Shown here: one piece after another, positions 51,776-61,153 of the stretch | Position numbering within the stretch: the stretch's first letter is position 1 | Layout of the letters: every line of letters starts with the position of its first letter | DNA from: Eubacterium_G segne | GTDB taxonomy: Bacteria; Bacillota; Clostridia; Lachnospirales; Lachnospiraceae | Assembly: GCF_014287775.1 (NCBI RefSeq) | Contig: NZ_JACOOZ010000004.1 | Span: 246,275 to 310,274 of the forward strand | Direction: 5' to 3' | Length of the DNA stretch: 64,000 bases | Notes under the pieces: generated by a model | Database searches by the model: none | What the model was told of the DNA's origin: nothing | What the model saw: the letters and a program-made list of their open reading frames with translations, nothing else | Program-made: the position numbers and the translations under genes

Positions 51776-51802
51776 AATAATTTTCTCCTGTTAAATGGCA
51801 AA

Positions 51803-51828
51803 GAAAAAAGGTCACATTGAATGCGACC
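51803..51828 (-). terminator. Terminator/attenuator directly after rpmH
   Basis: GGTC-g-CATT and AATG-t-GACC pair around the rpmH stop and are followed by TTTTTT on the minus strand. It probably limits read-through into rnpA so that L34 is made in excess. Confidence 0.8.
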
Positions 51829-51962
51829 TAAGCTGATAATTTCTTTCTTCCCTTTGCTCTTCTGCTGGCAAGAACTTTTCTACCGCCTGCTGTGCTCATT
51901 CTTTTTCTAAATCCATGAACTTTTGATCTCTGTCTTTTCTTTGGCTGAAATGTCATCTTCAT
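51828..51962 (-). CDS. rpmH: Ribosomal protein bL34
   Basis: A 44-residue very basic protein: MKMTFQPKKRQRSKVHGF, then FRKRMSTAGGRKVLASRR, ending GRKKLSA. Ribosome binding site AGGAGG. It is the first gene of the leftward origin cluster and is too short for ordinary ORF length cut-offs. Confidence 0.97.
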   Translation of the reverse strand: MKMTFQPKKRQRSKVHGFRKRMSTAGGRKVLASRRAKGRKKLSA

Positions 51963-52185
51963 AATCCGGCACCTCCTTTTCTGTTCTATAGTAAAACATC
52001 ATTACAATTATAAATGTAAGAATATTCGTAGTCAAGCATTAATTAAACCACATTTCTCCATTAATTTCAACCCTTTTTCACACTTTTACCCAATATCCCC
52101 GATTTTTTATAATTCTTTGATTTTATTTAATTTTACATTTGATTTACATAATTTTACCTCTACTTAACATAAGTTATCAACGCGA

Positions 52186-52361
52186 TGTTAATAGAATGTT
52201 AATAACTTGCCCATTTTTTTAACTTTTATGCCCATTTTTTCGGATTTTCCATTTTTTAATGTTAATAACTTTTAATTTATTTTGTCGATAACTGTCGATA
52301 TTATGTAAATCCAAAATAATTTTATGTAAATCGCATTAAATAATCCTCAAATTGTTAATTG
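52186..52361. other. oriC, upstream part (DnaA-box-like repeats)
   Basis: The 530-base gap between rpmH and dnaA is very AT-rich. It contains TGTTAATAA at 52197-52205 and 52260-52268 and near matches TGTTAATAG (52186-52194) and TGTTAATTG (52353-52361), with GTTATCAAC near 52173. No TTATCCACA is present. With the cluster at 53897-54053 this makes a bipartite origin like that of Bacillus subtilis. Confidence 0.7.
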
Positions 52362-52416
52362 TTAAATATGACTATTATATCCTGCTTTTTTTCTTTCTTC
52401 CTATTATTTATATCTA

Positions 52417-52445
52417 TTGAAAATGAACCTTTTTTGGTGTATTAT
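52417..52445 (+). promoter_or_regulatory. dnaA promoter
   Basis: TTGAAA (52417-52422), 17-base spacer, TATTAT (52440-52445), about 47 bases before the dnaA start. Confidence 0.7.
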
Positions 52446-52492
52446 ATTACTGTATGGGCTTTTGAGCCTTTTTATCATTTTAGGAGGTCTTT

Positions 52493-53896
52493 ATGATAGA
52501 CATTTTACAACAAAAATGGTCTGAAATATTGGATTTTTTCAAACAGGAGTATGATATACAGGATATTTCTTTCAAAACGTTTATTTTACCACTAAAAGTA
52601 AAATCTTTTGAAAACAATGTCGTGACTCTTGTTTTTACCGGAAGAAGCGGAAGCGCAAGTCTTCAATATATTAATAAAAAATATTTCGATTTTCTTCAGA
52701 TTTCCATTTCCGTGGTTCTTGAAGAAGACATCGAATTACAAATTGTATTGCCGGGAGATGATGAAGAAAAGAAAGTTTCATCTATTCCTGCAGTAAATGA
52801 TGAGGATTTAGTACTTGAAAAGAGAATACACGAAGCTCACTTAGATTCAAAGTATACTTTTGATTCTTTTGTAGTTGGTAACAATGCAGCCGCTCAGGTT
52901 ACATCCCTTGCCGTTGCAGATTCTCCGGGAGAAGTATATAATCCCCTTTTTATCTACGGAGGTGTAGGTCTTGGAAAAACCCACCTTCTTCAGTCTATAG
53001 GAAACTATATTTTGAAGCAGGATAAAAAAGCAAAGGTTTTGTACACAGATACTGAATCCTTTACCAACGAAGTTATTGATTTACTTCGTGCTAAACAGAC
53101 AAGTCAGGAAGAAATTATTGAATTCAGAAATAAATATCGTAACGTTGATGTTTTGCTTATAGATGATATTCAGTTTATTTCAAAAAAAGACAGAACCCAG
53201 GAAGAGATATTTAACATTTTTAACAATCTCTTTTTAAAGCATAAACAGATAGTTATAACATCAGATAGAAGACCTGAAGAAATAGAAGATATTGCTGACA
53301 GACTAAAAAGCCGTTTCCAGCAGGGACTTACAGTAGATATGCAAAGTCCTGACTATGAAACCCGTATGGCAATTCTTAGAAAGCATGCTGAATCAAAGGG
53401 ATATATTCTTACAGATGACAAGGATGATACTTTCAGTGTTAATTTCTTAAAGGCACTTGATTACATTGCCACACACTTTGTATCAAATGTCCGTGAACTT
53501 GAAGGTTCCCTTAATAATGTTATAGCTTTTTCTAAGATTAACAATGATTCTGAAATAACTGCGGAATTTGCAGCTGAAACATTAAAGGTTGAAAATAAAG
53601 AAAACAAAATAACATGTGATTACATTATAAATATTGTAGCAGAGCATTTCCAGATTTCTCCTGCGGACATTTGTTCTAAGAAGAAAAGCAAGGAAATTGC
53701 ATATCCACGTCAGGTATGTATGTATCTGTGCAGAGTTTATACTGATGAGAAATTATCAACTATAGCTGCAGCCCTTAAAAAGAATAATCACGCTACCGTT
53801 AGTTTTGGATACGAAAAGATTAAGAACGAAATTGAGGAAGATGATAACGTTAGAAACATGATTGATGTTCTTAAAAAGAAAATTAACCCAAATTAA
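52493..53896 (+). CDS. dnaA: Chromosomal replication initiator DnaA, unusual DNA-reading residues
   Basis: A 467-residue AAA+ initiator. Domain I about 1-85; short linker; AAA+ domain with Walker A GGVGLGKTH (about 156), Walker B LLIDDIQF and the arginine finger region; domain IV from about 370. In domain IV the canonical GGRDHTTV is replaced by KKNNHATV (429-436), and the minor-groove arginine of the basic loop is lysine (SKKKSKE). In E. coli numbering this is R399K, D433N and T435A, residues that contact the DnaA box. The rest of the signature (YPRQVCMYLCR) is normal, so it is the genuine dnaA in its genuine place. Confidence 0.97.
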   Translation: MIDILQQKWSEILDFFKQEYDIQDISFKTFILPLKVKSFENNVVTLVFTGRSGSASLQYINKKYFDFLQISISVVLEEDIELQIVLPGDDEEKKVSSIPAVNDEDLVLEKRIHEAHLDSKYTFDSFVVGNNAAAQVTSLAVADSPGEVYNPLFIYGGVGLGKTHLLQSIGNYILKQDKKAKVLYTDTESFTNEVIDLLRAKQTSQEEIIEFRNKYRNVDVLLIDDIQFISKKDRTQEEIFNIFNNLFLKHKQIVITSDRRPEEIEDIADRLKSRFQQGLTVDMQSPDYETRMAILRKHAESKGYILTDDKDDTFSVNFLKALDYIATHFVSNVRELEGSLNNVIAFSKINNDSEITAEFAAETLKVENKENKITCDYIINIVAEHFQISPADICSKKKSKEIAYPRQVCMYLCRVYTDEKLSTIAAALKKNNHATVSFGYEKIKNEIEEDDNVRNMIDVLKKKINPN

Positions 53897-54060
53897 TGTT
53901 AATAACTTTGTTAATAACTCGCGTTTTTACGTTAATAACAGTGATTATAGCATGTTAATAACGTGATAATAACTTTTTACGGATGATAATTACTTAACAT
54001 TTAAACCATGGGTTATTGTTAATATCTTGTTAATTATTTTCATGTTATTAACATGTTATT
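53897..54060. other. oriC, downstream part (TTATTAACA box cluster)
   Basis: TGTTAATAA occurs at 53897-53905, 53909-53917 and 53953-53961, with CGTTAATAA at 53930-53938, TGATAATAA at 53964-53972, TGTTAATAT at 54017-54025, TGTTAATTA at 54028-54036, and the reverse form TTATTAACA at 54045-54053. The region is AT-rich and probably includes the unwinding element. From 54061 to 54186 there is only the dnaN leader. Confidence 0.75.
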
Positions 54061-54186
54061 ATTTTGTTTTTCCCTTTATTATAAAGGAACTTCTAAAGTT
54101 TTTAACATATTAACACAGCTTATTATTATTATTAAAATATTATTTATATATTTATAGCTAAATTTTCTAAATGAAGGAGAGTACTT

Positions 54187-55287
54187 ATGAAGTTAGTTTG
54201 TAAAAAATCAGATTTGATATCAGGTATTAATATTGTAATGAAAGCCGTATCATCTAAAACAACCATGTCTATATTAGAATGTATTTTGATTGATGCTACT
54301 GAAGGTGAAATTAAAATGACAGCCAACGATATGGAGCTTGGTATTGAAACAAAGGTATTAGGAGAAATTATTGAAGCAGGAAGTATTGCTATTGATGCAA
54401 AGATTTTTTCAGAAATTGTAAGAAAGCTTCCTGATAATGATGTATTAATAGAAGTAAATGATGAAACAAAGGCTAATATAACCTGTGAAAATGCTAAATT
54501 TAATATTCTTGTAAAGTCTGCAGAGGATTTTTCTTATCTCCCTGTTATTGAAAAGAATAACAAAATCACAATTTCACAGTTTTCTCTTAAAGAAGTAATC
54601 AGACAAACAAGTTTTGCTATAAATGATGCTGAAAAAAATAAACTCCTTACAGGTGAGTTATTTGAAGTTCATGGAAATAAATTAAAAGTTGTAGCTCTTG
54701 ATAAATTCCGTATTGCCATTAGAAATATTGAGTTAAAAGAAGAGTACGGTGATTTTAAGGTTTTAGTTCCGGGAAAATCATTAAATGAAATTAGTAAAAT
54801 ATTAAACGGTGGAGTTGATGATGATGTTAATATCTACTTTACAAATAACCATATTTTGTTTGAGTTTGATGATACAATTGTAGTTTCAAGATTAATAGAG
54901 GCAACTAATTATTTTGACACTGATAAAATGATTAGTAACGATTATAAAACAAAGATCACCATAAATAAAAAAGAAATGGCTGACTGTATTGACAGAGCCA
55001 CACTTCTTATAAAAGAAGGTGACAAGAAACCGGTATTTTTGACAATTAAAGATACTGAAATGGAATTATCCATTAATACATTTATAGGTTCTATGGATGA
55101 AAGTATTCCTATATCTAAAGAAGGTTCAGATATAATGATTAGTTTCAATCCTAAATTCCTTATAGATATATTGAAGGTTTTAGACCAGGAACAGGTAAGC
55201 ATTTTCTTTACTAATCCTAAAGCACCATGCTTTATCAGAGATGAGGAAAACAGCTACATTTATATCGTGCTTCCTGTTGTACAGTAG
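54187..55287 (+). CDS. dnaN: DNA polymerase III beta subunit (sliding clamp)
   Basis: A 366-residue protein of three clamp domains (MKLVCKKSDLISGINIVMKAV at the start; C-terminal IYIVLPVVQ). It encircles DNA and tethers the polymerase. Ribosome binding site AAGGAGAG. It directly follows the origin, and the yaaA-recF-gyrB genes continue the cluster. Confidence 0.97.
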   Translation: MKLVCKKSDLISGINIVMKAVSSKTTMSILECILIDATEGEIKMTANDMELGIETKVLGEIIEAGSIAIDAKIFSEIVRKLPDNDVLIEVNDETKANITCENAKFNILVKSAEDFSYLPVIEKNNKITISQFSLKEVIRQTSFAINDAEKNKLLTGELFEVHGNKLKVVALDKFRIAIRNIELKEEYGDFKVLVPGKSLNEISKILNGGVDDDVNIYFTNNHILFEFDDTIVVSRLIEATNYFDTDKMISNDYKTKITINKKEMADCIDRATLLIKEGDKKPVFLTIKDTEMELSINTFIGSMDESIPISKEGSDIMISFNPKFLIDILKVLDQEQVSIFFTNPKAPCFIRDEENSYIYIVLPVVQ

Positions 55288-55304
55288 CGGAAAGGAAGAT
55301 TAAA

Positions 55305-55508
55305 ATGGAAATAACCATTAAGGATGAATATATAAAATTAGGACAGGCTCTTAAACTTGCAGGTCTTGTAGGTTCAGGAGTTGATGCAAAGTTTGTAATT
55401 CAGGATGGACAGGTTAAGGTTAATGGAGAGGTGGATACCAGAAGAGGAAAGAAGCTTTACTCCGGTGACAATTTTGAATTTGAAGGAACATTGGTTACAG
55501 TAAAATAA
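55305..55508 (+). CDS. yaaA: S4-domain RNA-binding protein YaaA
   Basis: A 67-residue S4-like protein (YIKLGQALKLAGLVGSGVDA, VKVNGEVDTRRGKKL). Conserved between dnaN and recF in Firmicutes; thought to bind structured RNA, perhaps in ribosome biogenesis. Its stop overlaps the recF start by one base. Confidence 0.93.
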   Translation: MEITIKDEYIKLGQALKLAGLVGSGVDAKFVIQDGQVKVNGEVDTRRGKKLYSGDNFEFEGTLVTVK

Positions 55509-56596
55509 TGATAGTTACAAAATTAGAACTAAGTAATTTTAGAAATTATAAATTATTAGAGCTGGATTTAGATAAGCAGACAAATATTTTATATGGTAAC
55601 AATGCTCAGGGAAAGACGAATATACTAGAAGCTATATATATGTGTAGCACAACAAAATCTCATAGAAGCAACAAGGATTTTGAGTTAATTAATTTTGACA
55701 GTGATGAAGGTCACATAAAACTTCACATTAACAAAAATGGAAGAGAACAGCGGATAGATATTCATTTAAGAAAAAATAAGTCAAAGGGAATTGCCATAAA
55801 TGGTATTCCCATAAAAAAGGCAAGTGAGCTATTTGGCGTTTTTAATGTAATTATTTTTTCACCTGAAGATTTAAATATCATAAAAAATGGTCCTTCTGAA
55901 AGAAGAAAGTTTATAGATATGGAGCTTTGTCAGTTAGACAAGATATATGTGTATAATCTTGTAAATTACAACAAAGTTTTAAGCCAGAGAAATCAACTTC
56001 TTAAAGATTTATATTTCAAACCGGAACTAAAGCAGACCTTAGATGTCTGGGATATGCAGTTAGCAAAATATGGTGGTGAAATTATAAAAAGAAGAGAAGA
56101 ATTTATAAAAGAAATAAGTAATATTCTTATACCTATTCACAATGAACTGACGGATAATCAGGAAGATATAGAAATTATATATGAGAAAAATTGTGAAACA
56201 GATGATTTATATGAGAAAATAGTGACAAATAGAGAAAAAGACATAAAGTATAAAAACACTTCCGTTGGCCCACACAGAGACGATGTTTTGTTTTTTAACA
56301 GGGGAAAAAATATTAGAACTTACGGAAGTCAGGGACAAAAAAGAACAATAGCCCTATCACTTAAATTAGCGGAGATAGAGTTAGTAAAATCATTGATAAA
56401 TGATACACCTGTGTTGCTTTTAGATGATGTTTTATCAGAATTAGATTCAAAAAGACAAAATCATCTTCTTAAAAGCCTTGATAATATTCAGACTATTATT
56501 ACATGCACGGGACTTGATGAATTTATAGAGAACAGATTCAAAATTAATAAGGTTTTTCAGGTTACGGAAGGTACCGTATCTGAAAAAATGGTTTAA
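55508..56596 (+). CDS. recF: Recombination protein RecF
   Basis: A 362-residue SMC-like ATPase that helps load RecA at gaps. Walker A YGNNAQGKTNILEAI, signature TYGSQGQKRT, Walker B VLLLDDVLSELD. Translationally coupled to yaaA; gyrB follows after 29 bases. Confidence 0.96.
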   Translation: MIVTKLELSNFRNYKLLELDLDKQTNILYGNNAQGKTNILEAIYMCSTTKSHRSNKDFELINFDSDEGHIKLHINKNGREQRIDIHLRKNKSKGIAINGIPIKKASELFGVFNVIIFSPEDLNIIKNGPSERRKFIDMELCQLDKIYVYNLVNYNKVLSQRNQLLKDLYFKPELKQTLDVWDMQLAKYGGEIIKRREEFIKEISNILIPIHNELTDNQEDIEIIYEKNCETDDLYEKIVTNREKDIKYKNTSVGPHRDDVLFFNRGKNIRTYGSQGQKRTIALSLKLAEIELVKSLINDTPVLLLDDVLSELDSKRQNHLLKSLDNIQTIITCTGLDEFIENRFKINKVFQVTEGTVSEKMV

Positions 56597-56625
56597 AAAA
56601 ATAGTTAAACGGAAAGGAGTTACTA

Positions 56626-58557
56626 ATGGGTAACAACACAAACGTTGAAAATGAATATGGAGCTGATCAGATTCAGGTTTTAGAGGGACTTGAGGCAGTT
56701 AGAAAAAGACCTGGTATGTATATCGGTTCAACATCTTCAAGAGGATTACATCACTTAGTTTATGAAATAGTGGATAATGCTGTAGATGAAGCTTTGGCAG
56801 GTTACTGTGATACTATTGATGTCCAGATTAATAAGGATAATTCAATTACAGTAAGAGATGATGGTAGAGGAATACCTACGGATATTAACACAAAGACAGG
56901 TAAACCGGCTGTTGAAGTTGTATTTACTGTTTTACATGCCGGAGGTAAGTTTGGTGGAGGAGGATACAAGGTATCCGGTGGTCTTCACGGAGTAGGTGCG
57001 TCAGTTGTAAATGCATTATCAAAATGGCTTGAAGTTAAGGTTTGCAGAAATGGTAAAGTTCATTATCAGCGTTATGAATATGGTAAGGTAGTTGAACCAT
57101 TAAAAATCATAGGAGATTGTGACGAAAATTTTACAGGAACAGAAGTAACATTCCTTCCTGATGATTCAATATTTGAGGAAACACTATATGATTATAAAAC
57201 TCTTGAAATAAGACTTAGGGAAACGGCTTTCCTTACTAAAAATTTAAGAATTGTTTTAAGAGATATAAGAGAAGAAGGTGAAATAGAGAAAACTTTCCAT
57301 TATGAAGGTGGAATAAAGGAATTTGTAACATACCTAAACAAAGGAAAAACACCTTTATATGATGATGTTATTTATTGTGAAGGAACGGTAAATAATGTTT
57401 ATGTTGAAGTTGCAATGCAGCATAATGATGCATATACAGAAAATTCTTTAAGTTTTGTAAACAATATTAATACACCTGAAGGTGGTACACAGGTTGAAGG
57501 ATTTAAGAGAGCAATTACAAAAACATTTAACAACTATGCAAAACAGAATAAGATTTTAAAAGAAAATGAAGAAAATCTTTCAGGTGATGACTTTAGAGAA
57601 GGTCTTACAGCTATTATTAGTGTAAAAATTGAAGACCCGCAGTTTGAAGGTCAGACAAAACAGAAACTTGGAAACAGTGAGGCAAGAGCTGCAGTTGAAG
57701 GTGTAATGAGTGAACAGTTAACTTATTATCTTGAACAGAATCCAACTATTGCAAAAATGATATGCGAAAAGGCTGTTTTGGCAAAGAGAGCAAGAGATGC
57801 TGCAAGAAAAGCAAGAGAAGCAACAAGAAAAACTGCATTATCAGTGGCTGCTCTTCCGGGAAAACTTGCAGACTGTTCAGATAAGAATCCTGAAAACTGT
57901 GAAATATTCATAGTGGAGGGAGATTCAGCCGGCGGCTCAGCTAAAAAGGCAAGAACAAGAGCAACTCAGGCTATACTTCCACTTAGAGGTAAGATTCTTA
58001 ATGTGGAAAAAGCCCGCATTGATAAGATTATGGACAATGCAGAAATCAGAACAATGATTACAGCTTTTGGTACAGGAATACAGGAAGATTTTGACATAAC
58101 AAAACTTAGATACAACAAGATTATTATTATGACTGATGCCGATGTAGATGGTGCTCACATTGATACACTTATGCTTACATTCTTCTACAGATTCATGCCT
58201 GAGTTAATTAAGGACGGCCATGTATACCTTGCAATGCCACCACTTTATCAGGTTACAAGAAATAAGAAGAATTACTATGCGTACAGTGATGAAGAGTTAA
58301 ATAAAATACTTACTGAAATCGGTCGTGATAATCAGAATAAAATTCAGCGTTACAAAGGTTTAGGAGAAATGGATGCAAGCCAGTTATGGGAAACAACAAT
58401 GGATCCTAATACCAGAATTTTAAAGCAGGTAAAAATAGACGAAGAAAAATTATCAGAAATGGATCAGACATTTACAACTCTTATGGGTGATGATGTAGAG
58501 CCAAGAAGAGAATTTATTGAGGCAAATGCTAAATTTGTTAAAAACTTAGATATATAG
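56626..58557 (+). CDS. gyrB: DNA gyrase subunit B
   Basis: ATPase and TOPRIM subunit (643 residues). GHKL ATPase motifs EIVDNAVDEALAG and GLHGVGASVVNALS; TOPRIM motifs EGDSAGGSAK and DADVDGAHI; C-terminal QRYKGLGEMDASQLWETTM. Normal length for the Gram-positive form, followed by gyrA after 13 bases. Confidence 0.98.
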   Translation: MGNNTNVENEYGADQIQVLEGLEAVRKRPGMYIGSTSSRGLHHLVYEIVDNAVDEALAGYCDTIDVQINKDNSITVRDDGRGIPTDINTKTGKPAVEVVFTVLHAGGKFGGGGYKVSGGLHGVGASVVNALSKWLEVKVCRNGKVHYQRYEYGKVVEPLKIIGDCDENFTGTEVTFLPDDSIFEETLYDYKTLEIRLRETAFLTKNLRIVLRDIREEGEIEKTFHYEGGIKEFVTYLNKGKTPLYDDVIYCEGTVNNVYVEVAMQHNDAYTENSLSFVNNINTPEGGTQVEGFKRAITKTFNNYAKQNKILKENEENLSGDDFREGLTAIISVKIEDPQFEGQTKQKLGNSEARAAVEGVMSEQLTYYLEQNPTIAKMICEKAVLAKRARDAARKAREATRKTALSVAALPGKLADCSDKNPENCEIFIVEGDSAGGSAKKARTRATQAILPLRGKILNVEKARIDKIMDNAEIRTMITAFGTGIQEDFDITKLRYNKIIIMTDADVDGAHIDTLMLTFFYRFMPELIKDGHVYLAMPPLYQVTRNKKNYYAYSDEELNKILTEIGRDNQNKIQRYKGLGEMDASQLWETTMDPNTRILKQVKIDEEKLSEMDQTFTTLMGDDVEPRREFIEANAKFVKNLDI

Positions 58558-58570
58558 GAGGAAAATATAA

Positions 58571-61099
58571 GTGGACGATAAGATATTTGACAAAATTCAT
58601 GAAGTAGACTTAAAAGAAACTATGGAAACCTCTTATATAGATTATGCCATGAGCGTAATTGCATCAAGAGCATTACCTGATGTAAGAGACGGTTTAAAGC
58701 CGGTTCAGCGTAGAGTGCTTTACTCAATGGTTGAACTTAATAACGGACCGGATAAGCCACACAGAAAATGTGCCCGTATTGTTGGTGATACCATGGGTAA
58801 ATTCCATCCACATGGTGACAGTTCTATTTACGGTGCCTTAGTTAATATGGCTCAGGAATGGAATACAAGATATCCTTTAGTTGACGGTCACGGAAACTTT
58901 GGTTCAGAAGATGGCGACGGTGCTGCCGCAATGCGTTACACTGAAGCACGTCTTAGCAAAATATCTATGGAAATGGTTGCAGACATTAACAAGGATACTG
59001 TGGAATTTACGCCAAACTTTGATGAAACAGAAAAAGAACCATCAGTTCTTCCATCAAGATATCCTAATCTTTTAGTAAACGGAACCAGCGGTATTGCCGT
59101 AGGTATGGCTACAAACATACCACCACATAACTTAACAGAAACAATAAATGCAATTGTAAAAATAATTGACAATAAAGTACAGGAAAACAGAGACACAACC
59201 ATAGAAGAAATTATGGAAATTATTAAGGGGCCTGATTTTCCTACAGGTGCTACAATCTTAGGTAGAAAAGATATTGAGCAGGCTTACAGAACAGGCCGTG
59301 GAAAAATAAAAACACGTGCAGTTTCTGAGATTGAAACTATGGACAATGGAAAAAGCAGAATAATTGTAACTGAACTTCCATACATGGTTAATAAAGCAAA
59401 ATTAGTAGAAAAAATTGCAAGTCTTGTAAAAGAAAAGAAAGTTGATGGAATAACAGATTTAAGAGATGAGTCCGACCAGGACGGTACACGTGTTGTAATT
59501 GAAGTTAGACGTGATGCCAATGCCAATGTTATTTTAAATCAGCTTTATAAACATACACAGTTACAGGATTCTTTTGGTGTAATTATGTTAGCGCTAGTTA
59601 ATGGAGAGCCAAAAGTATTAAATCTTCTTCAAATGTTAGACGAATATTTAAAGCATCAGAAGGATGTTGTAACAAGAAGAACAAAGTTTGAATTAAACAA
59701 GGCAGAAGAAAGAGCACACATTATTAAAGGTTTATTAATTGCCCTTGATAATATTGATGAAGTAATAAAAATAATCAGAGGTTCAAGGACAACTGCTGAT
59801 GCTAAAAATAACTTAATTGAAAGATTTGGTCTTTCAGATGCACAGTCACAGGCTATTGTGGATATGAGACTTCGCCAGTTGACAGGTTTGGCAAGAGAAG
59901 ACCTTGAAGCAGAATATGCTGAATTAATGGCAAAGATTGATTATTTAAAATCTATTCTTGCAGATGAAAACAAGCTTCTTACAGTAATAAAAGAAGAAAT
60001 GGAAATTGTAAGAGATAAATTTGGTGATGAAAGAAGAACAAAAATAGGAATTAATGTGGGAGATTTATCTGACGAAGACTTAATTCCGGAAGAAGATACA
60101 GTAGTAGCCATGACTAACTTAGGTTATATAAAGAGAATGACTGTAGATAACTTTAAGTCACAGAACCGTGGTGGAAAAGGTATAAAGGGAATGCAGACTA
60201 TAGACAATGATTTTATGAAAGATATGTTTATGGTTTCAACCCATGATTATATATTATTCCTTACCAATACAGGACGTATTTATAAGCTTAAATGCTACGA
60301 AATACCTGAAGCAGGAAGAACTGCAAGAGGAATGGCAATTGTCAATCTTTTACAGCTACAGCCTGGAGAAAAAATATCAGCTATGGTTCAGATGCGTGAA
60401 TTTGAAGAGGACAAGTACCTTATAATGGCAACAAAAAATGGTATTGTTAAAAAGACACCTGTAAGCGCATATACCAATATTAGAAAGAGCGGAATTCAGG
60501 CAATTACACTAAGAGAAGATGATGAGTTAATAGATGTGATGATATCTGATAATTCTGACAATATTATGTTAATAACTAAGAATGGTCAGGGAATAAAATT
60601 CCGTGAAACAGATGTCCGTGAAACAGGACGTTCTGCAATGGGTGTAAGAGGCATAGAATTAAATTTAGGCGATGAAGTTATATCTATGCAGCTTGAATCA
60701 CAGGGCGAATGTATATTAATTGTATCTGCAAACGGAATGGGTAAACGTACACCGTTTAGTGATTTTAAACTTCAAAACCGTGGCGGAAAAGGTGTAAAAT
60801 GCTATAAGATTACCGAAAAAACCGGTGAGGTAATAGGTGCAAAAGCAGTAAATAACGGAAATGAAATTATGATGATTACCAATGAAGGTATTATCATAAG
60901 AATGTTTGTTGACGATATTTCCATACTTGGAAGGGTTACATTAGGAGTAAAACTTATGAATACGGGAAATGACAATGATATTGTTGTAGCAAGCATTACA
61001 AAGGTAAAAGAAAGTGTAACTGAAGCTGACGCACAGGCAGCAATGCTCGAAGAATCAGAAGAAAGTGAACAGACAGAAGAAGATTCTGAAAATTATTAA
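58571..61099 (+). CDS. gyrA: DNA gyrase subunit A
   Basis: DNA-cleaving subunit (842 residues; GTG start after GGAGG). Catalytic tyrosine in AAMRYTEARL, and a GyrA box QNRGGKGIKGM in the C-terminal beta-pinwheel that distinguishes it from ParC. The quinolone pocket reads HPHGDSSIYGALVNMAQ, with Gly where E. coli has Asp87. The C-terminus is acidic (SEESEQTEEDSENY). Confidence 0.98.
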   Translation: MDDKIFDKIHEVDLKETMETSYIDYAMSVIASRALPDVRDGLKPVQRRVLYSMVELNNGPDKPHRKCARIVGDTMGKFHPHGDSSIYGALVNMAQEWNTRYPLVDGHGNFGSEDGDGAAAMRYTEARLSKISMEMVADINKDTVEFTPNFDETEKEPSVLPSRYPNLLVNGTSGIAVGMATNIPPHNLTETINAIVKIIDNKVQENRDTTIEEIMEIIKGPDFPTGATILGRKDIEQAYRTGRGKIKTRAVSEIETMDNGKSRIIVTELPYMVNKAKLVEKIASLVKEKKVDGITDLRDESDQDGTRVVIEVRRDANANVILNQLYKHTQLQDSFGVIMLALVNGEPKVLNLLQMLDEYLKHQKDVVTRRTKFELNKAEERAHIIKGLLIALDNIDEVIKIIRGSRTTADAKNNLIERFGLSDAQSQAIVDMRLRQLTGLAREDLEAEYAELMAKIDYLKSILADENKLLTVIKEEMEIVRDKFGDERRTKIGINVGDLSDEDLIPEEDTVVAMTNLGYIKRMTVDNFKSQNRGGKGIKGMQTIDNDFMKDMFMVSTHDYILFLTNTGRIYKLKCYEIPEAGRTARGMAIVNLLQLQPGEKISAMVQMREFEEDKYLIMATKNGIVKKTPVSAYTNIRKSGIQAITLREDDELIDVMISDNSDNIMLITKNGQGIKFRETDVRETGRSAMGVRGIELNLGDEVISMQLESQGECILIVSANGMGKRTPFSDFKLQNRGGKGVKCYKITEKTGEVIGAKAVNNGNEIMMITNEGIIIRMFVDDISILGRVTLGVKLMNTGNDNDIVVASITKVKESVTEADAQAAMLEESEESEQTEEDSENY

Positions 61100-61101
61100 A
61101 A

Positions 61102-61127
61102 AAAGGCGGCTGAAATAAGTCGCCTTT
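61102..61127 (+). terminator. Hairpin after gyrA
   Basis: AAAGGCG and CGCCTTT pair around a 12-base loop; the T-run is short, so it may be a weak terminator. Confidence 0.6.
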
Positions 61128-61153
61128 AATGCGTTAAAAAGAGAGGAATATAT

